Notes: generated by a model not told the origin, from the letters alone. A stretch of 64,000 bases of DNA from Pseudomonas beijingensis (GCF_030687295.1 NZ_CP117425.1:6080001-6144000); one strand, 5' to 3'; shown: positions 47,130 to 56,995, numbered from the stretch's first letter. Numbers and translations: made by a program.

Positions 47130-48914
47130 ATGTCCACCAAACACGCCACTCAGGACCGCTGGCTGGACCTCAATGATCTGCTGCGCCAACTGGTCACCCA
47201 AGGCTTCATCAGCCAGGATTCAGCCGAAACCGCGCTCAACGCCCGCCGACGCCACAGCGCCAATAGCCAGCTGCATCCGCTGGAGTTCATTGCCAACCAG
47301 CACCTGGACGATCTCAGCCGCCCTGGCAAGCGCCTGGACCTGGAGAACCTGACCCTGTGGTTGTCCCAGCAGGCCGGCCAACCCTACATGCGCATCGACC
47401 CGCTGAAAATCAACGTGGCGGCCGTGACACCCTTGATGTCCTACGCCTTTGCCCAGCGCCACAAGATCCTCGCGGTAGCGGTCGATCGTGACGCCGTCAC
47501 CGTCGCCAGCGCACAACCTTACGTCAGCAGCTGGGAAGCCGACCTGACCCACGTGCTCAAGTTGCCGATCAAGCGGGTGGTCGCCAACCCGGTGGATATC
47601 CAGCGCTTGAGCGTGGAGTTCTATCGCCTGGCCAAGTCGGTCAGCGGCGCCACCACGGTCGATCAGCAACCGAGCAACCTGAGCAACTTCGAACAGTTGC
47701 TCAACCTCGGCGCCAGTGACCAGGAACCGGACGCCAACGACGCCCACATCGTCAATATCGTCGACTGGCTGTTCCAGTACGCCTTCCAACAGCGCGCCAG
47801 CGATATCCACATCGAACCGCGCCGCGAGCAGGGCACCGTGCGGTTTCGCATCGACGGGGTGCTGCATACCGTCTATCAGTTCCCGCCGCAGGTGACGATG
47901 GCGATCGTCAGCCGCCTCAAGAGCCTGGGCCGAATGAACGTCGCGGAAAAACGCAAACCCCAGGACGGTCGGGTCAAGACCAAGACCCCGGACGGCGGCG
48001 AAGTGGAATTGCGCCTGTCGACCTTGCCCACGGCGTTCGGCGAAAAGATGGTCATGCGGATCTTCGACCCGGAAGTGCTGCTCAAGGACTTCGACCAGCT
48101 CGGCTTCTCCGCCGACGACCTGCGCCGCTGGCAGGACATGACCCGCCAGCCCAACGGCATCATCCTGGTAACCGGGCCCACCGGCTCCGGCAAGACCACC
48201 ACCCTCTACACCACCCTCAAGAAACTGGCGACGCCGGAAGTGAACCTCTGCACCATCGAGGACCCGATTGAAATGGTCGAGGCGTCCTTCAACCAGATGC
48301 AGGTCCAGCACAACATCGACCTGACCTTCGCCGCCGGCGTGCGCGCACTGATGCGGCAAGACCCGGACATCATCATGATCGGTGAGATCCGCGACCTGGA
48401 AACCGCTGAAATGGCGATCCAGGCGGCGCTCACCGGGCACCTGGTGCTGTCGACCCTGCACACCAACGACGCGCCAAGTGCCATCAGCCGTTTGCTGGAG
48501 CTGGGGGTGCCCCATTACCTGATCAAGGCCACCGTGCTCGGGGTCATGGCCCAGCGCCTGGTGCGCACCCTGTGCCCACAATGCAAGGCCCCGCTGACCC
48601 TCGACGAAGATGACTGGCAGACCCTGACCCGGCCCTGGCAGGCACCGTTGCCGAGCAACGCCCAACAAGCCGTTGGCTGCCTGGAATGCCGCGACACCGG
48701 TTACCGTGGTCGCGCCGGCGTCTACGAAATCATGCAACTGACCGACAGCGTCAAGGCCTTGATCCACCCCGACACCGACCTTCTGGCGGTGCGCCGCCAG
48801 GCCTTCAAGGAAGGCATGCGCAGCCTGCGGCTGTCGGGGGCGCAAAAGGTGGCGGCGGGCTTGACCACTGTCGAGGAAGTGCTGCGGGTGACGCCACAGA
48901 GCGAGCAGAAGTAG
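47130..48914 (+). CDS. GspE/PilB-type secretion ATPase (orphan)
   Basis: 594 residues from ATG 47130 (AGGAACCC upstream). N-terminal GspE/PilB-N domain, then the ATPase core: Asp/His box ASDIHIEPRREQG near residue 223, Walker A GPTGSGKTTT near 349, Asp box MRQDPDIIMIGEIRDLETAE and His box LSTLHTND. The C-terminal zinc site is CPQC...CLEC. Such ATPases drive type IV pili or type II secretion, but no pilus or secretion gene is adjacent, so its machine must be elsewhere. A comparable orphan (PA5210) is recalled near gcvH in P. aeruginosa. Confidence 0.92.
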   Translation: MSTKHATQDRWLDLNDLLRQLVTQGFISQDSAETALNARRRHSANSQLHPLEFIANQHLDDLSRPGKRLDLENLTLWLSQQAGQPYMRIDPLKINVAAVTPLMSYAFAQRHKILAVAVDRDAVTVASAQPYVSSWEADLTHVLKLPIKRVVANPVDIQRLSVEFYRLAKSVSGATTVDQQPSNLSNFEQLLNLGASDQEPDANDAHIVNIVDWLFQYAFQQRASDIHIEPRREQGTVRFRIDGVLHTVYQFPPQVTMAIVSRLKSLGRMNVAEKRKPQDGRVKTKTPDGGEVELRLSTLPTAFGEKMVMRIFDPEVLLKDFDQLGFSADDLRRWQDMTRQPNGIILVTGPTGSGKTTTLYTTLKKLATPEVNLCTIEDPIEMVEASFNQMQVQHNIDLTFAAGVRALMRQDPDIIMIGEIRDLETAEMAIQAALTGHLVLSTLHTNDAPSAISRLLELGVPHYLIKATVLGVMAQRLVRTLCPQCKAPLTLDEDDWQTLTRPWQAPLPSNAQQAVGCLECRDTGYRGRAGVYEIMQLTDSVKALIHPDTDLLAVRRQAFKEGMRSLRLSGAQKVAAGLTTVEEVLRVTPQSEQK

Positions 48915-48925
48915 TTGTGGCAGCA

Positions 48926-49040
48926 CCTGTGGCGAGAGGGTTTATCCCCACTGTGGGAGCAAGGCTTGCCCGCGATGAAGATAACGCGGTCTCCCTGGGA
49001 AGCAAGGCGCCTGCATCGCGAGCAAGCTTTGCTCCCACAG
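48926..49040. repeat. Cluster of REP-type palindromes
   Basis: CTGTGGCGAGAGGGTTTATC, TGTGGGAGCAAGGCTTGCCC and the opposed CATCGCGAGCAAGCTTTGCT lie together between the ATPase and SPFH genes; both repeat types of this genome occur here. Confidence 0.88.
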
Positions 49041-49111
49041 AGTGAGGATAATGGCCGCTTGCCCTACACTAAGGGCTCGCAGGTCCATCTCAATTCGCAC
49101 AGGGAACCGTC

Positions 49112-50032
49112 ATGCAGATCGGTAGCGTACTTTTACTTTTCATCGGCCTGGTGGTCGCCATTCTCTTCATGGGCTTCAAGGTCGTGCCCCAGGGCTACCA
49201 ATGGACTGTCGAGCGGTTCGGCCGTTACACCAACACCCTCAAGCCCGGCCTGAACATCATCATCCCGGTGATGGATCGTATCGGGCGCAAGATCAATGTC
49301 ATGGAAAGCGTGCTGGACATCCCACCCCAGGAAGTCATTACCGCCGACAACGCCACGGTACAAATTGACGCCGTGTGCTTCTTCCAAGTGGTCAATACGG
49401 CCCAGGCGGCCTACGAGGTCAACAACCTCGAACACGCCATCCGCAACCTGTTGCAAACCAACATCCGTACCGTGCTGGGGTCCATGGAACTGGACGCGAT
49501 GCTGAGCCAGCGCGACGGTATCAACGAAAAATTGCTGCGCACCGTCGATGAAGCCACGGCACCGTGGGGCATCAAGATCACCCGGATCGAGATCAAGGAC
49601 ATCAGCCCGCCGGCCGACCTGATGGCCGCCATGTCGGGGCAAATGAAAGCCGAACGTATCAAGCGTGCCCAGATCCTGGAAGCCGAGGGCCTGCGAGCGT
49701 CGGCGATTCTCACCGCCGAAGGCAAGAAGCAGGCGCAGATCCTCGAGGCCGAGGGCAGCCGCCAGGCGGCGTTCCTGGAGTCCGAGGCCCGCGAGCGTCA
49801 GGCGCAAGCTGAAGCGCTGGCCACTCAGGTGGTGTCCCAGGCCATTGCCGACGGTAACGTGCAGGCCGTGAACTACTTCGTCGCCCAGAAGTACATCGAT
49901 GCGCTGGGCAAACTGGCGTCAGCCAACAACAGCAAGGTGATCCTGATGCCGCTGGAAGCCAGCCAGGTCATCGGTGCGGTCGGTGGCATCGGCGAGATCG
50001 TCAAGGCCACCTTCGACAGCAAGAAAGCCTGA
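49112..50032 (+). CDS. SPFH/stomatin-like membrane protein (QmcA-type)
   Basis: 306 residues. One N-terminal membrane helix ([17 protein letters not shown]), then the SPFH domain ([40 protein letters not shown]) and an Ala/Glu/Gln-rich coiled coil ([20 protein letters not shown]). Stomatin-like proteins organise membrane microdomains or regulate proteases. Followed by an NfeD gene nine bases on, the standard pair. Confidence 0.94.
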   Translation: MQIGSVLLLFIGLVVAILFMGFKVVPQGYQWTVERFGRYTNTLKPGLNIIIPVMDRIGRKINVMESVLDIPPQEVITADNATVQIDAVCFFQVVNTAQAAYEVNNLEHAIRNLLQTNIRTVLGSMELDAMLSQRDGINEKLLRTVDEATAPWGIKITRIEIKDISPPADLMAAMSGQMKAERIKRAQILEAEGLRASAILTAEGKKQAQILEAEGSRQAAFLESEARERQAQAEALATQVVSQAIADGNVQAVNYFVAQKYIDALGKLASANNSKVILMPLEASQVIGAVGGIGEIVKATFDSKKA

Positions 50033-50041
50033 GGCACGCGT

Positions 50042-50491
50042 ATGTGGGAGTTCCTGCAACACCTGTCGTACTGGGACTGGCTGGCGCTGGGCGTTATCCT
50101 GCTGATCCTTGAAGTGTTCGGCGCCGGGGGGTACTTGCTGTGGATCGGCATGGCCGCCGCGGCAGTCGGCGTGCTCACGTTCATCCTGCCGCAGATACCG
50201 TGGGAGCTGCAGTTCCTGTTGTTCGGCCTGTTCGCCATCGCCACGGCGCTGTACTGGTGGCAACGCCAGCGCAGCGCCGTGCGCCAAAGCGATCAGCCGC
50301 ACCTGAACCTGCGCGGACAGGAACTGATCGGCAAGGTCTTCCTGGTCCATGAAGCGATTGTCGATGGCCGCGGCAAGATCAAGGTGGCCGACAGTGTCTG
50401 GCTGGCCAAGGGACCCGAGTCGTCCGTTGGCACGCGGGTCAGGGTGATGGCGCAGGACGGCGCGGTGCTGCAGGTGGAACGGGCTGACTGA
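50042..50491 (+). CDS. NfeD-like membrane protein
   Basis: 149 residues: two to three hydrophobic helices in the first 75 residues (LALGVILLILEVFGAGGYLL, LLFGLFAIATALYWW), then a C-terminal OB-fold (LRGQELIGKVFLVHEAIVDG). Short NfeD proteins act with SPFH proteins; the gene is co-transcribed with the SPFH gene. Confidence 0.93.
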   Translation: MWEFLQHLSYWDWLALGVILLILEVFGAGGYLLWIGMAAAAVGVLTFILPQIPWELQFLLFGLFAIATALYWWQRQRSAVRQSDQPHLNLRGQELIGKVFLVHEAIVDGRGKIKVADSVWLAKGPESSVGTRVRVMAQDGAVLQVERAD

Positions 50492-50559
50492 CACGTCATG
50501 GAACTGAATCGAGACGCCGGTAATCCAACGTCATAGTTAACCCAGTGGAGTCACCTATC

Positions 50560-50877
50560 ATGCGTCTCAAACTTGCTGTCGCTACCCTAGCCTTGCTGTC
50601 TCTACCTGTTGGCTCGGCAATGGCCGACACGTTTTGGCGTAACGTCATTTCATCCGGTGCGACCACCGGTTCCACCTACCTGACTTTCAAGGATCACAAA
50701 CTGATCGTCGCCGCCCAGGACGATGCCGGCAGCTTCGTCGCCAGTGATGGCGGTATCCGTGGCCCTTACCTGGAAGCGGCGATGCAGAAAGTTCGCGCCG
50801 ACAACCCAGGCCTGCAAGCCACCGACATGGAACTGGCCAACGCGATCCTGGCGAAAAACGCCGTCGCCCAGGACTGA
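50560..50877 (+). CDS. Small secreted protein, DUF2388-like
   Basis: 105 residues from ATG 50560 (GGAG twelve bases upstream). Signal peptide MRLKLAVATLALLSLPVGSA with cleavage near AMADT; the mature part WRNVISSGATTGSTYLTFKD and MELANAILAKN is the pattern of small periplasmic Pseudomonas proteins of the DUF2388 type. Function is unknown. It ends with its own terminator. Confidence 0.85.
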   Translation: MRLKLAVATLALLSLPVGSAMADTFWRNVISSGATTGSTYLTFKDHKLIVAAQDDAGSFVASDGGIRGPYLEAAMQKVRADNPGLQATDMELANAILAKNAVAQD

Positions 50878-50888
50878 TTTCCGGCCAA

Positions 50889-50921
50889 TAAAAAATGCCG
50901 CTCGATTGAGCGGCTTTTTTT
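50889..50921 (+). terminator. Rho-independent terminator
   Basis: GCCGCTC-GATT-GAGCGGC followed by seven T, 19 bases after the stop of the small secreted protein gene. Confidence 0.95.
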
Positions 50922-50955
50922 GGCCGGTGAAACCCCCAAGGCTGTCCCAGCCCCC

Positions 50956-51047
50956 CTGTGGGAGCGAGCTTGCTCGCGATAGCGGCGTGTCAGCCCACAT
51001 CAATGCTGCTGATCCACCGCTATCGCGAGCAAGCTCGCTCCCACAGG
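50956..51047. repeat. Opposed pair of REP palindromes
   Basis: TGTGGGAGCGAGCTTGCTCG and its complement across about 40 bases (CAGCCCACATCAATGCTGCT in the loop), between convergent genes. Confidence 0.93.
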
Positions 51048-51058
51048 TACAGTGGTCC

Positions 51059-51442
51059 TTATTCGCCGATAGCGGCCTGGTAGCCGGCCGCATCGAGCAA
51101 CTTGTCCATCTCGGCCTTGTCGCTTGGCTTGAGCTTGAAGATCCAGGCGCCGTACGGATCGGAGTTCAGCAGTTCCGGCTCACCGCCCAACGCCTCATTG
51201 ACCGCAATCACTTCACCGGCAATCGGGGAGTAGATATCGGAAGCGGCTTTGACCGACTCAACCACACCGGCCTGGTCACCAGCTTCAAACACCTTACCGA
51301 CTTCAGTCAGCTCGACAAACACCACATCGCCCAAGGCTTCCTGTGCATGATCGCTGATGCCCACGGTGACGGTACCGTCAGCTTCCAGGCGGGCCCACTC
51401 ATGGCTTTCAGCAAAACGCAGTTCGGCAGGGATATCACTCAT
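51059..51442 (-). CDS. gcvH: Glycine cleavage system H protein GcvH
   Basis: 127 residues from ATG 51442. [20 protein letters not shown] at the start; the lipoylated Lys is in [18 protein letters not shown]. Carries the aminomethyl group on lipoate between the P, T and L proteins. Follows gcvT in the same direction; gcvP is not in the window. Confidence 0.97.
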   Translation of the reverse strand: MSDIPAELRFAESHEWARLEADGTVTVGISDHAQEALGDVVFVELTEVGKVFEAGDQAGVVESVKAASDIYSPIAGEVIAVNEALGGEPELLNSDPYGAWIFKLKPSDKAEMDKLLDAAGYQAAIGE

Positions 51443-51494
51443 ATTCTGTGTCCTCAAGAGAAAGTGTCAGCGGCCAGCGGCCCGCCGCAAAAGG

Positions 51495-52577
51495 TTAGAT
51501 CAGGGTTTTGCCATGGCGGACGAAGGTCGGTTTGACCACCCGTACCGGGTACCACTTACCGCGAATTTCTACCTCGGCCCGGTCGGCAGTAGCCATCGGA
51601 ACACGTGCCAGGGCGATCGACTTGCTAAGCGTAGGAGAAAAACTACCACTGGTGATCTCCCCTTCGCCAACATTGGCGATGCGAACCACCTGATGGGCGC
51701 GCAAAACACCCCGCTCCTCCAACACCAGCCCGACCAGTTTGTGCTGCACACCGCTGGCAAGCTCGGCTTCCAGCGCACCACGCCCGATGAACTGACGGCT
51801 CGCCGGTTCCCAGGCGATACTCCAGGCCATGTTCGAGGCCAGCGGTGAAACGTCCGGGTGGATATCCTGGCCGTAGAGGTTCATGCCCGCTTCCAGGCGC
51901 AAGGTATCGCGAGCACCGAGGCCGATGGGCGAAATACCGGCGCCGACCAGGTCGTTGAAGAAACTCGGGGCTTCCTGGGCGGGCAGGACGATTTCCAGGC
52001 CATCTTCGCCGGTGTAGCCGGTCCGGGCGATGAACCATTCGCCGTCGGCACGCCCTTCGAAAGGCTTGAGTTGCTGGATGATTTGTCCACGGGATTGTGT
52101 GACCAGCTCGGCAATCTTCTGTCGGGCGTGGGGCCCCTGGATCGCCAGCATCGCCAGCTCGGGGCGCTCATGCAGTTGCGCGTCGTAGTCACCGAGCTGT
52201 GCCTGCATCCAGGCCAGGTCCTGATCGCGGGTCGAGGCGTTGAAGACCAGCCGATAGCCGTCCCCGACACGGTAGATGATCATGTCGTCGACGATGCCGC
52301 CGCGCTCATTGAGCATGGCGCTGTACAAGGCACTGCCTGTGTCCTGCAAGCGGTCGACGTCATTGGCCAGCAAGCGCTGCAGCCAGACCTTGGCCTGGGG
52401 GCCAGCGACGTCGATCACGGTCATGTGGGATACATCGAACACACCGCAGTCGCGACGCACCTGATGGTGTTCTTCGACCTGCGAGCCGTAATGCAAAGGC
52501 ATATCCCAACCGCCAAAATCGACCATCTTCGCGCCAAGGGCGAGATGAAGGTCATACAGAGGCGTACGCTGTCCCAT
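51495..52577 (-). CDS. gcvT: Glycine cleavage system aminomethyltransferase GcvT
   Basis: 360 residues from ATG 52577, which has GGAGAAACC upstream; the longer frame lies in the leader. TPLYDLHLALGAKMVDFGGW and GVFDVSHMTVIDVAGPQAKV are T-protein blocks; ARTGYTGEDGLEIVLP and LRLEAGMNLYGQDI follow. It transfers the methylene group to tetrahydrofolate. Intact. Confidence 0.97.
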   Translation of the reverse strand: MGQRTPLYDLHLALGAKMVDFGGWDMPLHYGSQVEEHHQVRRDCGVFDVSHMTVIDVAGPQAKVWLQRLLANDVDRLQDTGSALYSAMLNERGGIVDDMIIYRVGDGYRLVFNASTRDQDLAWMQAQLGDYDAQLHERPELAMLAIQGPHARQKIAELVTQSRGQIIQQLKPFEGRADGEWFIARTGYTGEDGLEIVLPAQEAPSFFNDLVGAGISPIGLGARDTLRLEAGMNLYGQDIHPDVSPLASNMAWSIAWEPASRQFIGRGALEAELASGVQHKLVGLVLEERGVLRAHQVVRIANVGEGEITSGSFSPTLSKSIALARVPMATADRAEVEIRGKWYPVRVVKPTFVRHGKTLI

Positions 52578-52635
52578 GGGTTTCTCCTTCCGGGCTTGGC
52601 GAAGGTGCGGACGGACACTGCGTAGCGCGAACGTC

Positions 52636-52667
52636 TGAAAAAAGGAGTTTTCTGACGTTCTCAGTTG
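52636..52667 (-). promoter_or_regulatory. Stem-loop in the gcvT leader
   Basis: The 155-bp gap upstream of gcvT (minus strand) contains GAACGTC and GACGTTC as a stem with an A/T-rich loop (CAGAAAACTCCTTTTTTCAG). It could be a leader regulatory hairpin or the end of the preceding transcript. I could not fit it to the glycine riboswitch consensus. Confidence 0.35.
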
Positions 52668-52835
52668 CCCGGTCCGACAGACGGACCGCACCGAATGCCG
52701 CGCATTGTAGCCGCATGAGGTAGGACTGACACCTAGCTGTTTCGATGGGCCGAACGTCGTATCAATCCGATGACCGGCAACAGCCCCACCAATACCAACG
52801 TCAGCGCCGGCAGCGCGGCCCGGGCCCACTCGCCT

Positions 52836-54350
52836 TCACTGGTCATCTCGAAGATCCGGCACCGCCAGCGTGTCCCAGCCGAACGGGCGCATCAGTAGCG
52901 TCGCGGGCATTTCCTTGAGCACATCGACGAACACCAGCAACGCCGCGCTCAACGTTCCGGGCAACAGCAATGGCAGATACACTTTGAAAAACAGTCGTGG
53001 CCCACTGATCCCAAGGCTGCGTGCTGCTTCGGGCAAGGACGGACGAATTCGCGCCAGGCTGCTCTCCAACGGGCCGTAGGCCACGGCCAGGAAGCGCACC
53101 AGATACGCCAGCAACAGCGCCGACAGGCTGCCCAGCAACAACGGTTTGCCTGCACCGCCGAGCCAGGTCGACAGCGGGATAACCAGCTCACGGTCCAGAT
53201 AGCTGAACGCAAGCATGATCGACACCGCCAACACCGAACCGGGCAAGGCATACCCCAGGTTCGCCAGGCCGACGCCGGCACGAATCGGCCGGGTCGGCGC
53301 CAACCGCCGGGCGAACGCCAGCAGCAAGGCCACGCAAACGGTGACCAGCGCCGCCAGGCCGCCCAGGTAGAGAGTGTGGACGATCAGCCCGGCATAACGC
53401 TCATCCAGGTCGAAACGACCCCGTTGCCAGAACCACACCACCAATTGCAGTACCGGGATGACAAAGGCGCAGGCAAACACCAGAAAGCACCAGCCACTGG
53501 CCGCCACGGCCTTGAGGCCGCGCAACGTGTACAACGCCTTGACCCGGGGCCGCTCGTTACTGGCCCGGTGGGCGCCACGGGCCCGGCGTTCGCCGTAGAG
53601 CACCAACATCACCGCCAGCAACAGCAAGCTGGCCAGTTGGGCAGCGCTGGAAAGGCTGAAGAAGCCGTACCAGGTCTTGTAGATGGCGGTGGTGAAGGTG
53701 TCGAAGTTGAACACCGACACCGCGCCGAAATCCGCCAGGGTTTCCATCAGCGCCAGCGCCACGCCCGCACCGATGGCCGGCCGGGCCATCGGCAGCGCCA
53801 CGCGCCAGAACGCCTGCCACGGCGACTGCCCCAGCACCCGGGCGGCTTCCATCAAGCCCTTGCCCTGGGCCAGGAAGGCACTGCGCGCCAGCAGATACAC
53901 GTATGGGTAAAAGACCAGCACCAGCACCAGGATCACCCCGCCGGTGGAGCGAACCCGGGGCAGGCGCAGGCCGCTGCCGAACCATTCACGCATCAGCGTC
54001 TGCACGGGGCCGGCAAAATCCAGCAGGCCCACGAAGACAAATGCCAATACGTAGGCCGGAATCGCAAACGGTAGCATCAATGCCCAATCGAGCCAGCGAC
54101 GCCCCGGGAACTCACACAGGCTGGTGAGCCAGGCGAGACTGACACCCAGCAAGGTCACACCCACACCCACGCCAAGGATCAACGTGAGGGTGTTGCCCAA
54201 CAAGCGCGGCATCTGCGTGTCCCACAAATGGGACCATATCTGCTGGTCGACGCTCTGCCAGGACAGCAGCAGCACACTCAGGGGCAACAGGACCAGCGCG
54301 GCGATGGCGAAGACCAGGGGGTACCAGCGGCGTTGGGCGGGGTGGGCCAA
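52836..54350 (-). CDS. Iron-type ABC transporter permease (FbpB-like), C-terminus frameshifted
   Basis: The open frame gives 504 residues: two fused permease halves with about twelve membrane helices and two EAA loops (MEAARVLGQSPWQAFWRVAL and LPEAARSLGISGPRLFFKVY), the FbpB/SfuB arrangement. It ends abruptly at LAVPDLRDDQ. Removing one base of CCGG at 52856-52859 yields FGWDTLAVRIFEMTSEGEWA and a last membrane helix to a stop at 52733, about 538 residues in all, the expected end. The start appears to be TTG (54350) with GAGAG upstream. No ATPase gene is adjacent. Confidence 0.88.
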   Translation of the reverse strand: MAHPAQRRWYPLVFAIAALVLLPLSVLLLSWQSVDQQIWSHLWDTQMPRLLGNTLTLILGVGVGVTLLGVSLAWLTSLCEFPGRRWLDWALMLPFAIPAYVLAFVFVGLLDFAGPVQTLMREWFGSGLRLPRVRSTGGVILVLVLVFYPYVYLLARSAFLAQGKGLMEAARVLGQSPWQAFWRVALPMARPAIGAGVALALMETLADFGAVSVFNFDTFTTAIYKTWYGFFSLSSAAQLASLLLLAVMLVLYGERRARGAHRASNERPRVKALYTLRGLKAVAASGWCFLVFACAFVIPVLQLVVWFWQRGRFDLDERYAGLIVHTLYLGGLAALVTVCVALLLAFARRLAPTRPIRAGVGLANLGYALPGSVLAVSIMLAFSYLDRELVIPLSTWLGGAGKPLLLGSLSALLLAYLVRFLAVAYGPLESSLARIRPSLPEAARSLGISGPRLFFKVYLPLLLPGTLSAALLVFVDVLKEMPATLLMRPFGWDTLAVPDLRDDQ

Positions 54351-54378
54351 GGAATACTCTCGTTAAACAATCGGTCAC

Positions 54379-54494
54379 GTGGCGAGGGAGCTTGCTCCCG
54401 CTGGGCTACGAAGTAGCCCCAAAGTTCCGGGCCATGGCCCGCGGATACTCTGGGAGGGCTTCGCCCTCCAGCGGGAGCAAGCTCCCTCGCCACA
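54379..54494. repeat. Inverted pair of palindromic repeats (GTGGCGAGGGAGCTTGCTCC type)
   Basis: GTGGCGAGGGAGCTTGCTCC on the left and its complement on the right, with GCCCTCC/GGAGGGC hairpins between. It separates the binding-protein gene from the permease gene and may lower expression of the latter. Confidence 0.88.
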
Positions 54495-54523
54495 TGTTAT
54501 CAATGAACTGGACAGGACTGGTC

Positions 54524-55528
54524 TCAGTTCCAGCCGGCACGATCCATCATGCGAATGGCTTCGGCCTGGCGTTTACCCGCGACTTCCACCGGCAGGGTGT
54601 CGGCCTTGAACTTGCCCCAGGCCGCCACTTCCTTGGACGGCTCGACCTTCGGGTTGGCCGGGAATTCCTGGTTCACGTCGGCGAAAATGTTCTGCGCTTC
54701 CGGCGTGGTCATCCACTCCACCAGTTTCTTCGCGGCTTCCGGATGCGGTGCATGCTTGGTCAAGCCAATCCCCGAAAGGTTGATGTGCACGCCGCGATCA
54801 GCCTGGTTCGGCCAGAACAATTTCACTTTCAGGTCCGGCTTCTGCTGGTGCAGGCGGCCATAGTAGTAAGTGTTGACGATGCCGACGTCGCACTGGCCAG
54901 CGTTGATCGCCTCAAGCAATGCGGTGTCGTCAGAGAACACGTCGGTGGACAGGTTCCTGACCCAGCCCTTGAGGATTTCCTCGGTTTTTTCCGCGCCGTG
55001 GGTTTCGATCAGCGTGGCGGTCAGGGACTGGTTGTAGACCTTTTTCGAGGTCCGCAGGCACAGGCGGCCTTCCCACTCTTTGCCAGCCAGCGCTTCATAG
55101 GTGGTCAATTCGCTGGGTTTAACCCGTTCGGTGGAGTAGACAATGGTCCGTGCCCGCAGGCTCAAGCCGGTCCAGGCGTGGGACGAAGCGCGGTATTGGG
55201 ATGGGATGTTGGCATCGATCACCGGGGAGGTGAACGGTTGGAGAATACCCATCTGCTCGGCCTGCCAGAGGTTGCCGGCGTCGACGGTGAGCAGCAGGTC
55301 GGCGGTGGCGTTCTCGCCTTCGGCCTTGATCCGCTGCATCAACGGCGCTTCCTTGTCAGTGATGAACTTCACCGACACGCCAGTCTTCTTGGTGTAGGCA
55401 TCGAAGACCGGCTTGATCAGTTCATCGATACGCGAGGAGTAGACCACCACCTCATCGGCGGCCTGGGCGGCAGTGGAGCCGATCAGTGTCAAGACGAGGG
55501 CGGACAGCAGGCGCTTGGTTGCCAACAT
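54524..55528 (-). CDS. Iron-type ABC transporter periplasmic binding protein (FbpA-like)
   Basis: 334 residues from ATG 55528; the longer frame runs through repeats. Signal peptide ending near TAAQAAD (residue 24). Family-1 ferric-binding pattern: [20 protein letters not shown], the [20 protein letters not shown] block, and the Tyr pair in VNTYYYGRL that ligates Fe(III) in FbpA proteins. It supplies the permease downstream. Confidence 0.92.
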   Translation of the reverse strand: MLATKRLLSALVLTLIGSTAAQAADEVVVYSSRIDELIKPVFDAYTKKTGVSVKFITDKEAPLMQRIKAEGENATADLLLTVDAGNLWQAEQMGILQPFTSPVIDANIPSQYRASSHAWTGLSLRARTIVYSTERVKPSELTTYEALAGKEWEGRLCLRTSKKVYNQSLTATLIETHGAEKTEEILKGWVRNLSTDVFSDDTALLEAINAGQCDVGIVNTYYYGRLHQQKPDLKVKLFWPNQADRGVHINLSGIGLTKHAPHPEAAKKLVEWMTTPEAQNIFADVNQEFPANPKVEPSKEVAAWGKFKADTLPVEVAGKRQAEAIRMMDRAGWN

Positions 55529-55656
55529 GGTAGCGGTCTCTGGATTATGAACGAAGCGCAAATGATAAGGACTCACATTTGGCACCACAATCGAACAGTG
55601 GGCGGACACATTTCCAAATGTTGCAGCCTGGAGATGCGCAGTATTTTGGGTCCGCC

Positions 55657-55748
55657 ATCGCGGGCAAGCCTTGCTCCCACAAGCTCTTGCTCCCACAGGT
55701 GTGCAATGTGGGACAAGCTTTTGTGGGAGCAAGGCTTGCCCGCGATAG
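55657..55748. repeat. Opposed REP palindromes (GCAAGGCTTGCC variant)
   Basis: ATCGCGGGCAAGCCTTGCTC and TGTGGGAGCAAGGCTTGCCC with CAAGCTCTTGCTCCCACAGG between them, in the gap upstream of the binding-protein gene. Confidence 0.9.
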
Positions 55749-55771
55749 GGCCATGAGCCCCAATACAGATT

Positions 55772-56995
55772 TCAGGCCTTGGCCAAATCCGGCAAATCCC
55801 CAATCAATCCCAGTGCCTCGCGCACGAACAACGCCTTGGCCTCAGGCAGGCGGTCCACCAGTTTCAGCCCGGTGTTACGCAACCAGCGCACCGGCAGCGG
55901 ATCGGCCTGGAACAACCGCTCGAACCCCTCCATCGCCGCCATCAGCGCCAGGTTATGGGGCATGCGGCGCCGCTCGTAGCGGCTCAACACCTTCACGTCC
56001 GCCAACCGCTCGCCACGGCCAGCCGCGTGCAGCAGCACTTCGGCCAGCACGGCGGCGTCGAGGAAGCCCAGGTTCACCCCCTGCCCGGCCAACGGATGAA
56101 TGGTATGGGCCGCGTCGCCGATCAGCGCCAGCCCTTCGGCCACGTAGCGCTTGGCATGTCGCTGGCGCAGCGGCACGCACAGGCGCGGGTCGGCACTCAG
56201 CACCGTGCCGAGCTGGCCTTCGAAGGCGCGTTCCAGTTCGTTGCAGAATGCGGTGTCATCAAGCGCCATCAAGCGCTGTGCTTCTTCGGGGGTGGTGGAC
56301 CAGACAATCGAGCACCAATCGTGCTGGCCGTCACGTTCAAGGGGCAGGAACGCCAGCGGACCGTTGTCGGTGAAGCGCTGCCATGCCGTCATTCGATGCG
56401 GCCGGGCGCTGCGCACGCTGGTGACGATGGCGTGGTGCAGGTAATCCCACTCGCGCGTCGCCACGCCGGTCAGGCGGCGCACAGCGGAATTCGCGCCGTC
56501 GGCGGCAATGACCAGGGGCGCGCGCAAGGTGCGGCCATCGGCCAGGGTCAGCAGCCAGTCGTCGCCGGAACGACGCATCTGCTCCAGGCGGGCGTTGGCC
56601 AGCAAGCCCAGGTCGCAGTCATGCAGCCGATCCAGCAAGGCGTCCTGCACCACGCGGTTTTCAACGATGTGCCCAAGCGTCTCGGCATGCAGGCTGGTGG
56701 CGGAAAAATGGATCTGCCCGGTGCCACTGCCGTCCCAGACGTGCATGTCGGTGTAAGGGCTGACACGCCGGGTGGTGATGCCGTCCCAGACGCCCAGGCG
56801 CTCGAGGATCCGCTGGCTGGCCGTCGACAAGGCGCTGACCCGGGGCTCGAACGCGGCCTGGGGATCGAAGGGCTTGACGCTCATCGGGCTGCCGTCGAGC
56901 AACAGCACTTGCAGGCCACTGCCCTGCAACGCCAGCGCCAGGGCGCTGCCGACCATACCGGCGCCGACAATCAGCAGATCTGCACGCAATTCCAT
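55772..56995 (-). CDS. FAD-dependent ubiquinone-biosynthesis hydroxylase (VisC/UbiI-UbiF type)
   Basis: 407 residues. The FAD Rossmann motif is LLIVGAGMVGSALALAL near the start, the DG motif is VIAADGANSAVRRLTG, and the ribose-binding block is ALIGDAAHTIHPLAGQGVNL near residue 285. These enzymes hydroxylate the ubiquinone ring. Which position it modifies (C5, C6) is not readable. It lies 60 bp downstream of a second member of the family (ubiH) on the same strand. Confidence 0.92.
   Translation of the reverse strand: MELRADLLIVGAGMVGSALALALQGSGLQVLLLDGSPMSVKPFDPQAAFEPRVSALSTASQRILERLGVWDGITTRRVSPYTDMHVWDGSGTGQIHFSATSLHAETLGHIVENRVVQDALLDRLHDCDLGLLANARLEQMRRSGDDWLLTLADGRTLRAPLVIAADGANSAVRRLTGVATREWDYLHHAIVTSVRSARPHRMTAWQRFTDNGPLAFLPLERDGQHDWCSIVWSTTPEEAQRLMALDDTAFCNELERAFEGQLGTVLSADPRLCVPLRQRHAKRYVAEGLALIGDAAHTIHPLAGQGVNLGFLDAAVLAEVLLHAAGRGERLADVKVLSRYERRRMPHNLALMAAMEGFERLFQADPLPVRWLRNTGLKLVDRLPEAKALFVREALGLIGDLPDLAKA

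Noticed and set aside
47220..48926. A 568-codon minus-strand frame opposite the PilB-like ATPase gene
   Set aside because: Antisense of a gene with all ATPase motifs; low-complexity product, typical GC-rich shadow.
52578..52732. Glycine riboswitch before gcvT
   Set aside because: The leader is short and has only a simple hairpin; I could not find the conserved core of a glycine aptamer.
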